DNA of 64,000 nucleotides. It comes from Letharia columbiana (lineage: Eukaryota; Ascomycota; Lecanoromycetes; Lecanorales; Parmeliaceae). Numbering within the stretch: position 1 is the stretch's first letter; each line of letters begins with the position of its first letter. Positions 54,201 to 64,000 of this stretch are shown in pieces. The stretch is taken from positions 708,501 through 772,500 of the forward strand of contig NW_023501056.1 of the NCBI RefSeq assembly GCF_014066305.1, given 5' to 3'. The notes under the pieces were generated by a model. The model worked only from the letters and a program-made list of their open reading frames with translations. It made no database searches and was not told where the DNA came from. Position numbers and translations under genes: made by a program.

Positions 54201-55374
54201 GGAGGTTTTGCCGGTTTATGATTTCCCCGCAAGACAAACAAGATACCAAGATACCGTTCCACCATCCCGCCCTACTTTATCCATCAGACTTTTGGGAACT
54301 AGAAGGCCGAATGATAGAATCGTTCCATGCAGCTTCTACCGTGCTGAAACTAAGGTAGCCCTTCGGATTCGGAGCCAGCTTCTTAAAACATTCTTAGCCA
54401 ATAACCATGGTCCATTCAATATACCTACTGTAGGTCGTTTTGTTTCCTTTTTGTTTGCAAGGCCACTAATCATAAATCTATAGGTACTTTATGGCAAATA
54501 TAATATGTATACCTACCTATTATGCTACCGTACTCTAAAGCACGGATGCCGTTGTTTCTTGTCGATCATCCACCACCCTTCTTTTTGATTTTTGATTTTT
54601 TTTAGCTGTCCCGCAAACCTCGGTCGGCGCCGTCCAACTGGGAAAAAAGAGGGGATCTCTCTTCTGATTCGCTTGCCTTCAAAAGCACACTCACATCATT
54701 TTCTCATGCAATCCACCAACCCACATCCTCCATCACCCGGTAATCCATGTAATCCCATTCACCTTATCTGCATTACCTCCATACGCTAATCGTTCATCAA
54801 CCAATTGACTCATTGACACCATCTTTCCCTTCAACCCCCCCTGCTCGGCGCCCGTTCAGCATCTTGGACATTCGTTATCGCCTTGCGCCTTTGCGGTTGC
54901 GTCCCTCTGCCCTCAGTGTACCGACTCCTATAGGGGTCAAAGGGTGCAAGGAAGCAAGACTACCATGGAGCACAACATGAAAAAAGGGCAGACGGCCATG
55001 GAGCGGCCGTTGCTCGAAATCGATTCGCTACCTCTTGCACACCCCGGTCGTCTACCAACGGCCCTGCATCTAAAAGGATCCCACTACACCTCAACGATCC
55101 AGCCCCTCTCGTCATTCTTTTAAAGAGCTCGCGGTACCTCGATACTCGTTCATGTGTTGCTCAAACCGAACCGTCACGAGCTCTCCTGGCCATCGACCAT
55201 ACCTTTCACAACCCAATGGCTTCCCATATAAGCTCAAGTTGTTGATACTCTCTAGCTCTTCATCATACAGGACCGTCGCCCTTGCGCACACATAGCATCG
55301 CTGCTTGCCCGCCTCCGAGACGAGCTCCAGTTTTCCCTCACACCACCCAAATCAACCTCGGACTACACTCGATC
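51227..55374. promoter_or_regulatory. Long gene-free region upstream of the Zn2Cys6 factor gene
   Basis: About 4.1 kb without a supportable gene on either strand. It contains a G-rich block at 53939-53981 with two copies of TCGGGGGGCGGT followed by a run of about 14 G. The last ~780 bases (54590-55374) are CT-rich with many CCAYC-type motifs and look like an extended promoter and 5' leader of the transcription factor at 55375. Frames such as 53011-53241 and 52296-52529 have no features and overlap frames on the other strand. Confidence 0.4.
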
Positions 55375-57993
55375 ATGTCAGCTACGAAGACAGAGACCGA
55401 GGCGGTCAAAATCGAGCCTCAACAAGCGGCCCAACCAGCGGAGTCTCCCCGCAAGCGCCGCAGAAGAGCCCCGGCCACGGGAGCAGCAGACGACTGCTTC
55501 GCCTGCCAAGAGCGCCAAACCAAGTGTGACAGACGAAGACCGTACTGTACACCATGCCTCGACCAGGGCAAAGACTGCTCAGGCTACAAAACACAATTGA
55601 CATGGGGCGTTGGAGTCGCCAGCAGAGGAAAGCTACGAGGCCTCTCATTGCCCATTCCAAAGTCAAAAAGAGCTGCGCAAAGCATGGATGAGGAAGATGA
55701 CAAGAAGGCCATTGGTCCAAAAAAGCTGGCGAAGCTCGGCCCTACACGCAGAACATCCGATGCCCTGGACGGTGCTCATTTGCGCAGTCCGACCAGTGCT
55801 ACCACAACCGGCACCACTGGCACGTCTACCTCGTACAACTTTGTCAACATGGACCCGAATTCGTCGGCGTCTACCACGTCACCGTCGCCTATGCTGCCTC
55901 CGCCAAGCTTCGATTGGCGCGCCCCTTCCTCTCTCTTCCATGGTCGTGATTCACGGCAAGCTCGCAAAAGACCTAGGAGACACACTTTACAGCCACTTTC
56001 CGTGCCTACAATGCATCCTACAAGAGACTATGGAGTCATGCCAATGACCGCTAGCGTCATTGGTGGGTATGGCCACCACGACTTTGGACTGTCTTCCCAG
56101 ATCTCCCCCATGGTACCAAGCTTCACTGGCTATGGCATCGTATCACCAACCTATAAAGACTTCAGTTCTCAATCAATGGTACAAAGTCCCTGCGAAAGCA
56201 ATTTTTACCCGAGTCATCAGACCCTCGGGTGGCCGCGTGATAACATGAGCTCGGGTCTTGGCTCCAATCACAGCAACCAAGATTACCGGCAGCAGGACAC
56301 ATTTTATGCAGACTTGATGGCGACCGCCAATCCTACGGACAGCATGCTATCCAATCAGCAGACCTTCCCACCACATGACCTCAGCGTCACTAGCGCTACC
56401 GACTCCACTTCGCTTACAGCGGGCAGCGAGTACCCAGTCTACGCAAGCCATTCATCAGCGTTGGTCGCCGACGATGTTGGAGATCATCCGTCCTCGCTTG
56501 TCCCAAGATTACTCCCATCGCTATCCATTGGGAACACACCGAAGCTACAATACCTCATCGATTATTATGACAAGGTCATCTCCCCGGTGATCGTTGCTTT
56601 CGATGGGCCAACCAACCCTTACCGCTCGCACATCCTCAGCCTCGCTGTCGAGAGTGAGACACTACAGCATGCGATTGCCGCTCTCTCTGCCAGCAATCTC
56701 CGGATGAGGAGAGGACACAATCCTCTGTCGACCAACAGAAGTAGCCAAAGTTTGTCGCCGTCATCGCATGATCATTCGGTCAGGAAGTCCTTGATCGCTC
56801 ACAGCTTGATGGACGTTGGCATAGACCGTCTGCCGGAAACATCTGCAAGCGAGCCATCACATGAGGAGCTCTACCACAAAGGCGCTTCCATCAAAGCTCT
56901 GAACGAACAGCTCGCCGATCCTCTCCGTCGCAAGGATGACTCCATTTTGGCCACCCTCCTCATCTTATGCCTCTACCATATCTGCGACACCGGCGTTGCA
57001 AAGTTCAAGACGCAGTTCGCAGGGGTGAAGAAAATACTTGCCCTTCGCGGTGGCACCAAGGGAGACAACTCCAAAGCAACCAATTGGCTCACCATCATGT
57101 TCACATGGTTTGATGCCATGACTGCTAGCGTCAATGATCGAGAAAGCCAGCTCGACGGCGATGACTTGGACATGAGCTCATTGAATGGCGATGAGTGGGC
57201 ACTGGAGAACCTTGCCGGTTGTGATGGTAGGCTTTTCAAGCTCATCGCCAAGCTCGGCCGACTCAACCTTCTCAGTCAGAATAAGCCTGTCGCGGGTTGC
57301 TCCACTAAGAGTTCGCCAACCGCAAAGGTGCAGCAGCTTCCGAGTCCAGTCACCAAGAACCAGGACTACTACAGCATGAACTATAATCGCTTCGATGGCA
57401 ATGGCTGGTCCGCGATGGTCGAAGAGGAACCGGCAGAGGCCGACACTAGAGCGCAATTCTGGAAAGAATGGCATGAAATTCGAGATAAGCTCCGTGATTG
57501 GCAACTCGATGGCACAATAACGCCACCAGCAGAAGGTGATCGACGCGACATATACCACATATCTGAGTCTTTTCGCTACTCAGCTCTTCTCTACACCGAG
57601 CGATTGGCATACCCACACCTGCCGTCGTCGAATGCCAAATTCCAGAGTCTGGTGACGCAGGCGCTGTTCCACATCTCAAATGTGCAGTCTGACGTCTTCC
57701 TCCTCTGGCCTCTTTTCATCACTGGCACTGAATGCGTCAGTGAGCAAGGTCGCTACCTCATCCGTGAGCGATGTTTGGACATCCAAAAAGACTCGGGCTT
57801 CTTCAATAACATATCAGGACTGGAACTCCTGGAGAAGATATGGCGTGATGACGAAACGAATGATGAGCAAACGCCAAGGTTGACGGCGAGTGGCTTGCCT
57901 ATGGCAACCAATGAATTTTCTACCATGGGCGGGCATGGTTTCAAATGGCGTAAAGCAATGGAAAGGGTCGATGGGGAGTATATAGTGGTCTGA
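55375..57993 (+). CDS. Zn2Cys6 transcription factor with Fungal_trans_2-type domain
   Basis: A single exon of 872 residues from the ATG at 55375 (MSATKTETEAVKIEPQQ). A basic stretch (RKRRRRAPATG) precedes a complete zinc cluster: Cys41, 44, 51, 58, 61 and 68 (CFACQERQTKC, YCTPCLDQGKDC), spacing C-x2-C-x6-C-x6-C-x2-C-x6-C. A low-complexity Ser/Thr/Pro/Gln-rich linker follows to ~390. From ~395 comes the regulatory domain of the Fungal_trans_2 type (LQYLIDYYDKVISPVIVAFD, LQHAIAALSASNLRMR, FKTQFAGVKKILALRGG). The frame is open another 31 codons upstream but without an ATG. It is a sequence-specific nuclear regulator; targets are unknown. The >4 kb gene-free upstream region suggests complex control. 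Confidence 0.92.
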   Translation: MSATKTETEAVKIEPQQAAQPAESPRKRRRRAPATGAADDCFACQERQTKCDRRRPYCTPCLDQGKDCSGYKTQLTWGVGVASRGKLRGLSLPIPKSKRAAQSMDEEDDKKAIGPKKLAKLGPTRRTSDALDGAHLRSPTSATTTGTTGTSTSYNFVNMDPNSSASTTSPSPMLPPPSFDWRAPSSLFHGRDSRQARKRPRRHTLQPLSVPTMHPTRDYGVMPMTASVIGGYGHHDFGLSSQISPMVPSFTGYGIVSPTYKDFSSQSMVQSPCESNFYPSHQTLGWPRDNMSSGLGSNHSNQDYRQQDTFYADLMATANPTDSMLSNQQTFPPHDLSVTSATDSTSLTAGSEYPVYASHSSALVADDVGDHPSSLVPRLLPSLSIGNTPKLQYLIDYYDKVISPVIVAFDGPTNPYRSHILSLAVESETLQHAIAALSASNLRMRRGHNPLSTNRSSQSLSPSSHDHSVRKSLIAHSLMDVGIDRLPETSASEPSHEELYHKGASIKALNEQLADPLRRKDDSILATLLILCLYHICDTGVAKFKTQFAGVKKILALRGGTKGDNSKATNWLTIMFTWFDAMTASVNDRESQLDGDDLDMSSLNGDEWALENLAGCDGRLFKLIAKLGRLNLLSQNKPVAGCSTKSSPTAKVQQLPSPVTKNQDYYSMNYNRFDGNGWSAMVEEEPAEADTRAQFWKEWHEIRDKLRDWQLDGTITPPAEGDRRDIYHISESFRYSALLYTERLAYPHLPSSNAKFQSLVTQALFHISNVQSDVFLLWPLFITGTECVSEQGRYLIRERCLDIQKDSGFFNNISGLELLEKIWRDDETNDEQTPRLTASGLPMATNEFSTMGGHGFKWRKAMERVDGEYIVV

Positions 57994-59694
57994 TCTTATG
58001 ACTTTCGGGCTTTCTCATTGTTATACTTTTCCGTCGAAACCGATTTGTTAGGCATCAACATCCATTGTTTCTCTCTTCCACCTACTGTTTCTTCTATCTA
58101 CTGGGCTAGCAATGCATGTACATACGAGCACAATGGAATCAACGATTTTGGAAAACCTTTGGTCCACACCAGCTGTCCCACCGTGAATCATTCAATCGAT
58201 CAATCAAACATCCTCTCTACCGCCGTAGGCGTAAGGCGCGTACTTTGACAGCACCCTGCCTCCCGAACCTCTGGACCCTGTCGCAACACCGATCAGATGT
58301 GCGGGACCCCGTTCTGGATGGGCCAAGCATATCTGTTACTAACTAACGCTATGGATGGCAGCTGTAGCTGGATCCGTACGGGGGAGTGTATGATTTTCTC
58401 AGGGCTGGGTCCATCGCGTACAGGGTCTACTACATGCTGGACGCGCAGTTTGGCGACTGCCGTGTGATATTTGTACACCCGCATCGATACATGTATCCAG
58501 CTGATCCGTAGCAGGAGCCATTGACTGTGCGTGGATCTCCCGGAGCGCAACGGGCGCTGTGCTCATTGCTTGTTGTGGTACACATATGGTAGGGAGTGTC
58601 CGGTAAGGCTTGGTTGGGATTGTGACAGGCTGGCCCTGCATCTGCGAGTGGGGTTTGGTAGCAGATGAATTATGTGTTTGGATACGGTCTGGTGTTAAGA
58701 GGCATGAAGGGGGGTTATCAGAGAATGAAGAAGGGTGTGTGGAAGCTTAGGAGATATGAAGACATATTTTGGTTGCGAGGAGGCGAGATTGTGGGATGGG
58801 AAAGAGGCAATGCTTTGCGAAGATAGGATGACGTGCTTAGAGATGTCAGTTACATTTTCAAGCAGCCTCGGTTCATCCTTTGTAGGAGACGCCTTGGAGT
58901 GGTGCACCATAGGGTTATAGCCGTCGCCGGGTTTCCCCCTCGAGCTGTGCGTCAACGTAGACGATCGAAGGACTGTCGTCTGTTACCCCTAAAGAAGTCC
59001 CTGATGCACAAACCTCGGACGACAGGCTGTCTTGAGGAGTCGAGATCTGATCTCCGACAGCGTGCTGCACAGTGGGACAATTTGCAATAAACATTGGGAG
59101 GAAGAACTTGAAAGTTGAAAAGAAAAGAAAAATAAAGAAAAAAAAAAAAAGAGTTAACAAGCCAAACCCCCACTCCACGCCAGCAGGAACCAGATGTAAT
59201 CGTACTCGCCGCTCCACAGGTAAAATCTCTCTGCGCTGTCTCCAGACTGAAGGATGATTTAGACTCTTAAGGATGACAATCTTCGCATGTTGCCAGTACG
59301 AGTTGAAATCCACTGCGGAGCTCGAACACGGCACCTGAAGCCCCCGATTGCGCTGGGTGAGGCGGGGAAGGCAGGTTTCCTCTACGCCATTACAGCATGA
59401 GATTAGGCAGCTGCTATTTTAGGTTATATTCCATTTATTGAGGAAATCATTTCATTCCCTCTTTTTGAACAGATATTCGCAATAAGATATAGGGACAAAG
59501 AATATCTTGAGACCTATCTACATCCACAACTTATGTAGCAAGACTCCTCCGTCAGAGGCTGTTATTCTGGTACACTTCTTCACGATGATAGACTTGACAG
59601 AAACACAATCCCTATGTGGTAGCCGTCATGTAGTAATCGTGCAGTGCTCGAAAACTGCTATATCAAAAGTGTCACCCCATTTACCAGTTCCGCT
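57994..59694. other. Convergent intergenic region
   Basis: Between the 3' ends of the transcription factor (plus) and the PNPOx-like gene (minus). It contains a purine-rich tract at 59110-59153 (AAGAAAAGAAAAATAAAG and a run of A). All frames are short or low-complexity. No tRNA or other RNA gene was recognised. Confidence 0.45.
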
Positions 59695-60581
59695 TTACAT
59701 GAAACCCAAGCTCCTCAAAGTCACCTGTGCAAAAGCCAACAACGCAACCCCAAGAACAATGCCAACGAGAACAGCCTCCGTCTGCGTCCCTATCCTCCTT
59801 ATCCTCGCCTTCAATAACGTAACCCATACCCTATCCCCATGATCTCGCATCGCACTCCTCATCCCCGGACACCCATCCAGACTACTTGAATTGTACTCTG
59901 CCTGGTAGTCCAGTAGCGTATTAGTCTCAACCTTCCGATGCGACCAATGACCCATCGTATCACGGTCCAGCAGTATCGGTTCCGTCTCTCCAGAAGTTGC
60001 ACCCTCGGACGTGAGTGCTGTGGTCAAGAGAGGTACACCGAAGCCACAAGACGTCTGGACCTACCCCTTTTTTTCAACCGTAGATTCAGAAACGGCCAGG
60101 CAGGGCCGGGAACACATACCTTGAAAACGTCCAACGAAATCACCGCCCTAGCGCCCTCGATCCTCTCCTTCCCCATCCGTTGCAACAGCGCCTCGAACTT
60201 CGGATCGTCCCACTCGACGACCTGTCCCGTACAGAAAAACCTCAGGATCCTTGGGCTCTTGGCGAAAGAACAGAACATGATGGTGATCCTGCCGTTTTCG
60301 TAGACATGGCTGATGGTTTCGCTGCCGGAACCGGTGGCGTCGACGTAGGCGGCGTGGTTGGGGTCGAAGATGGAGAACGTGGATGAGGGGAGGCCTTTCG
60401 GGGAGATGTTTACGTGTTTGCCCGTGAGGGGGGCGGAGGCTGTGAAGAAGACTTGTTGGTCGAGTGCCTGGGCGGTGATTAGATCTTGTTTGCTCGATAG
60501 TGGTTACCTGATCTGGAGAAAGGAAAGGGGGCGAACCCAGTCTCGTAGATTGTCCGGGATGGAGTCCCAGAATTGTACCAT
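59695..60581 (-). CDS. Pyridoxamine-5'-phosphate-oxidase-like (flavin split-barrel) protein with C-terminal membrane segment
   Basis: Three exons (60537-60581, 60120-60467, 59695-60060) give 252 residues. Exon 1 reads MVQFWDSIPDNLRDW and joins to ALDQQVFFTASAPLTGKHVN, the family-typical start. The split-barrel follows with NISPKGLPSSTF, YVDATGSGSETISHVYENG, RITIMFCSFAKSPRILRF and TGQVVEWDD, then VQTSCGFGVPLL after intron 2, which is a conserved fungal signature of this subgroup. The C-terminal ~30 residues form a hydrophobic anchor (AVLVGIVLGVALLAFA). Intron 1 uses a GTTCGC donor; a nearer GTAACC would break the phase. The family binds FMN or F420-like cofactors in many members, but no substrate is known for this fungal subgroup, and true vitamin B6 oxidase activity should not be assumed. 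Confidence 0.85.
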
Positions 60582-62548
60582 TGCGCAGATTGCGGAACAC
60601 GAATACTGTTCTAGGGTTATAGGTGGAGTCAATAGTGTATGCGACCGAAAGTACGGGCTGTTCGGTAACTAAAAATGAAAAAGGGGAGAAAAAGTTGGAG
60701 TGGAGAATGAACGGCAGTAAACATTCGCTTAAATCCTACACTACCCGCGTGCGCTATCGACAGGTTAAGATAATGCTGCTTTAGAAGGCTTTACGGTGAG
60801 TGAGTTTTCAACATCGGCTTTGCAAAGCTTGGAGGGCTAAAGAGGGGTTACCTGCCACTTTGCACTACTGGTTCTTCTTCTAATATCTGGGTTTCCTTAC
60901 CGAAGAGTCCACTCCCGAGGGTCCCGGGCTTTCTACCTTGCGGGAATTGTCATCACAAGTACCTTGTGCCATAAGACACATTCATGACCCAGGCTGCTGC
61001 CGTCTTTGGGCGAGCCTTTACTGGCTCTGTTATGCCGGAGTAGTAAGGAAAGGAGACATGGGGTTGCTGGCTAGTGCGCATACACTATGCTTTTCGGTGA
61101 TGAGCAGCGTTGTGTTCATGGGGTCAATGGTCTTAGATATGGAAGCGGAATGTTAGTAAGCTTCAGAAACTGTGTCTACGTGTACTGTCCAACGAGGTAA
61201 TGAACCGAGGTTTGATGGGTAGACAACCGGAGACGGTCTTTCGAAGAGACAATCAGAAATCTAGCGGATAAGATACAAGCCAATGCGCCAGTATTCAAAG
61301 GGTGAAGAGCCACTGAAAGGGACGATGTCTTAGTAAGAAATCCCAGTAACAAACGCCATGCTTTTGCGATTTCGTCGTAGGACGAAAGTACCTAGCAATT
61401 GAGGTAACAAACCTCAACAAGCTAGCCGTCACTCCCAGTACGAACGTACGGCAAACAGCTTTTTCTGCGTCCCAATATTCTTCATGATAGCATCAGACAG
61501 GGTATAGAAGGACTTGCGGAGGATGCCAGTCGTAATCCATGTTGGATTCTCCGGTCTTGAGTCTCGCATTCCGCCCTCTCTGACTCATCGAGGCAGATTG
61601 CGACATCTGCACATGCCAAGGACATCTAATCAATCATGCAGTGAAATAAATTTCTAGAGCTTCTCATTAGCATGACCAAAGGGACGGTGTAGAAAGTGGT
61701 CCCCGAAGCATTTCCTTGAAACTCGTTTGAAGCCCCTGTTCCCAATCGTCCCAAGAGCTCTATTTCTCCTCAGCTCACCACCATCCTGAGATCTGGCACC
61801 CATTCCCAGGGCAGACCTTTCGAAGACGCTGCCACAGCACTAATTCGTGCAGTCGGACCTTTCATGTTTCTTCATTTCCGGAGTCACAATCGCGACCTCT
61901 TCCTCCGTCCTGCCATTTCTGTATACCCCCACTTCACACCAGTGTGCATCTTTTAAAATTCGGTGAATGGGCTACCGCAGGGACTTGAGGTAATATGGAG
62001 ACGAGTGGTTGGTCGGCAGGCATTGCATAGGCATATTTCTTTTCGCTCTGGCGTTCTACCACGCTGTACTCTTCGGGCCTGATTGCTGTATGGAACATCG
62101 TGGTGTGAGCTGCAATGTAAGTCGGCGGAGTGGTATGTGCTGGATACGAGTTAGTGATATATTATCCGGATGTTGGCCGTTGTTGATGTTAAGAAAGTTG
62201 AAGGAAGGATAGAAAGCCTGTGGCCGGCAGAGAAAACGGTTGGAAGGAATACGCGAGCCGAAGAGTCCGGTGCGAGCTTCAACACAACTGCAGGCCAGGA
62301 GATAGGGCATTACGCACGATATTACAAGCCAAAGGGAAAAGGGCTTGTCCAAAAATGTTCTTTGATTCCGTTCTCTGTTGTCAGATCTCGTAAATATAGC
62401 CTTACTTTCATCGAAGCATAAAATGCTCTGATTTATCGTACATATAAGCCATCTCATGGCATCATCTCTTATGAACGCTTTGCCGCCTATGTCAATGCAA
62501 CGCCCATTGTACGCCTGCTATGCTGGGGGTATCAAATGAAATGGTTGA
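60582..62548. other. Intergenic region
   Basis: About 2 kb without a supportable gene; the longest frames (60938-61156, 62056-62457) have no motifs and overlap frames on the other strand. The part near 62548 is the likely 3' UTR of the phosphatase gene. Confidence 0.4.
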
Positions 62549-63941
62549 CTACAAGAAGTATTCGGTGCGGCGATTAGTCGTCGGCGGTATGTGACGCTCC
62601 TTCTCGGAAACGGCAGAGAATATGGTGAACTTTGGCTCCAGGTCCTCTCCAAGGTTCATGATGGAGGCGACGTTGCCGCAGCGGTAGCAGTAGTTGGGAG
62701 CGCTCCAGACAGTGACAACGGACTTGTCTTCGAAGTGCCACTGCACAGAGGATTAGCTTGGGAAGATTTTGTTGCGATGAAAGCAAGCCGTACCTTGTAG
62801 CCTTCATTGACGAGTTGATGAGCACGGGCAATAAGCTGAAAGCCGTTGACGTGATTAAATTCCGTAGCGACCTTGTTGCCAAACAGCCACCCTGCACCAC
62901 GTGGAGATACAGCCCAAGTTCCAACGTCTTCAGGATCACTCCAGACCAAATCACAGAAAGCGCCTTCGTGAGGGATCTCTTGAGCTCGAGCAATGACGCG
63001 TATTTGGTCAAGGGTACGAATTTCAGGACTCAGACCACCGTGGACGCAGAGCACTTTGCCGTCAATGACTGCACCGAGGACTAAGAAATCGAAGACTTGG
63101 CAACATGCTTTCCAGACCGAGGCATTACCATACTTTTGTTGGCATTCCTCGTAAAATCCGTAGACCTGTGTGATCTGGCGAGATTCGTGGTTGCCCCGGA
63201 CGAGGGTCACGCGATCAGGATATCTAGCCGGGTTTTAACTAAAAGACATTGATGGGGATAATACTACTGACCTAGCCTTGAGACACAGAAGCAGAGTCAA
63301 AGTTTCCAAGCTGAAGTAGCCGCGGTCGACGAAGTCTCCCAGGAAGATGTAATTTTGGTTGCCCGGGATTGCAGTACTACTACCCTCTTTCTCAACGCCC
63401 AAGGATGCTCCGTGACTGCTCTCCCGCTTACGCCCACGCTCTTCCTCCTCGTCGCCATCGTCGTCGTCGTCACCACCACTGCCCGTACTGGTCTCGCCGT
63501 CCTTCTTCTCCTTCGATCGGATCTTTTTCTTAAGCTTGGGGTTGGTGATCTCGGTGGGCGGCTCAATATCATCGGAGGTGATAACGCCAGTAGGAGCTGG
63601 TGATGGGGTGGCGCGCACATGACTCGGAGCACCTCCTGCGACGCGGAAAAGTTCGATGACATCGTAGAATTGGCCATGAAGATCGCCACAAACAGTCACT
63701 GGAGTCGAGACGGGCTGGATGTTGGACTCTAATTGAGGTTCCAATTTAGTTATTTTGTGTATGAGAGAGACTTTGAATGCTCACCCTCCATAAGAAGCTC
63801 CTTGCAAATCTCACAAAGCTTCTTCATGGTCGCTTCGGGCAGATACTGATTGTTAAAAGCACATTTCAGCCACTCGTCAACGTCGGCGTTCTTGGTGAGC
63901 CTCGCAGGCCCTGGCCGGGGTGGCTTCTTGCCCTCCGGCAT
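62549..63941 (-). CDS. sitA/ppe1: Ser/Thr protein phosphatase catalytic subunit, Sit4/Ppe1 (PP6) type
   Basis: Four exons (63785-63941, 63272-63728, 62794-63223, 62549-62740) give 411 residues from [15 protein letters not shown]. The core has the PPP signatures GDLHGQ (~67-72), GDFVDRG (~183-189) and RGNHES, plus [14 protein letters not shown] and [11 protein letters not shown]. The end reads NRRTEYFL, close to the PP6-type Ppe1/Sit4 tail and carrying the usual YFL carboxyl-methylation end of PP2A relatives. [16 protein letters not shown] is also Sit4/Ppe1-like. Between FRVAGG and NYIFLG lies an insertion of ~90 residues (86-176) rich in Lys, Asp, Glu and Ser that lengthens the usual ~305-residue enzyme. 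It acts in the cytosol and nucleus with SAP-type subunits in G1/S progression and cell-shape control in yeasts. The start is 59 bases from the window edge, so the promoter is not seen. Confidence 0.93.
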
Positions 63942-64000
63942 ACTTCAGGCTTGAGACGAACGAAAAATCCCAAGAAGCCCTTCTTGGACAGATTGAGGAG

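Noticed and set aside
59305..59400. B-box-like GTTCGAGCTC on the minus strand
   Set aside because: No T-stem pairing and no matching acceptor or anticodon arm, so no tRNA is called.
1..64000. CRISPR arrays, bacterial operons, rRNA genes, intact transposons
   Set aside because: None seen; the spliced eukaryotic gene structure makes the first two inapplicable, and no rRNA, terminal-repeat or transposase signal was recognised.

Overview
The window looks like a nuclear contig from a filamentous ascomycete, most likely a dothideomycete. The genes carry short introns of about 48-80 nt with GT..AG ends. Typical fungal families are present: an HET-domain protein, a Helo-like/ankyrin protein, Zn2Cys6 factors, a UVE1 endonuclease, App1 and a Sit4/Ppe1 phosphatase. 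The left edge is a TA-rich tract of the kind repeat-induced point mutation leaves. Coordinates of spliced genes were worked out by hand from splice signals and reading phase. No search was run, so family names are recognition calls.

Layout. 1-1156: AT-rich, degenerate sequence. 1157-3480 (-): UV-damage endonuclease. 5280-8904 (-): a broken Helo-like/ankyrin gene with three lesions. 9783-10682 (-): small P-loop protein. 11001-14017 (-): a 961-residue fusion of an isoaspartyl-peptidase/asparaginase, two HIT-like domains and an asparagine-synthetase/AsnRS-like class II core. 14510-15850 (-): a decayed gene with tandem zinc-cluster motifs. 16472-18423 (+): two hypothetical charged or coiled-coil proteins. 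18658-19630 (-): cell-surface protein with one membrane span. 20961-23744 (+): HET-domain protein. 24434-26454 (+): secreted haem peroxidase in five exons. 26455-31154: gene-poor. 31155-34052 (+): App1 phosphatidate phosphatase, 5' end unresolved. 34665-38100 (-): conserved Ser/Pro-rich protein with C-terminal CxxC motifs. 39599-40090 (+): CENP-S/MHF1 in four small exons. 40583-41920 (-) and 42740-43991 (+): a divergent pair of zinc alcohol dehydrogenases. 45618-46895 (+): ankyrin-repeat remnant. 48694-49414 (+): secreted Cys-repeat protein. 50769-51226 (-): 110-residue orphan. 55375-57993 (+): Zn2Cys6 transcription factor behind more than 4 kb of gene-free sequence. 59695-60581 (-): PNPOx-like flavin-fold protein. 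62549-63941 (-): Sit4/Ppe1 (PP6-type) phosphatase.

How it fits together. Conserved housekeeping genes (uve1, app1, mhf1, sit4/ppe1) alternate with fast-evolving accessory genes. Three loci belong to families linked to fungal non-self recognition (Helo-like/ankyrin, HET, ankyrin remnant), and two of the three are broken. The most unusual gene is the asparaginase-HIT-HIT-synthetase fusion, which joins Asn hydrolysis, an aminoacyl-AMP hydrolase fold and an Asn-forming or Asn-activating fold in one chain.
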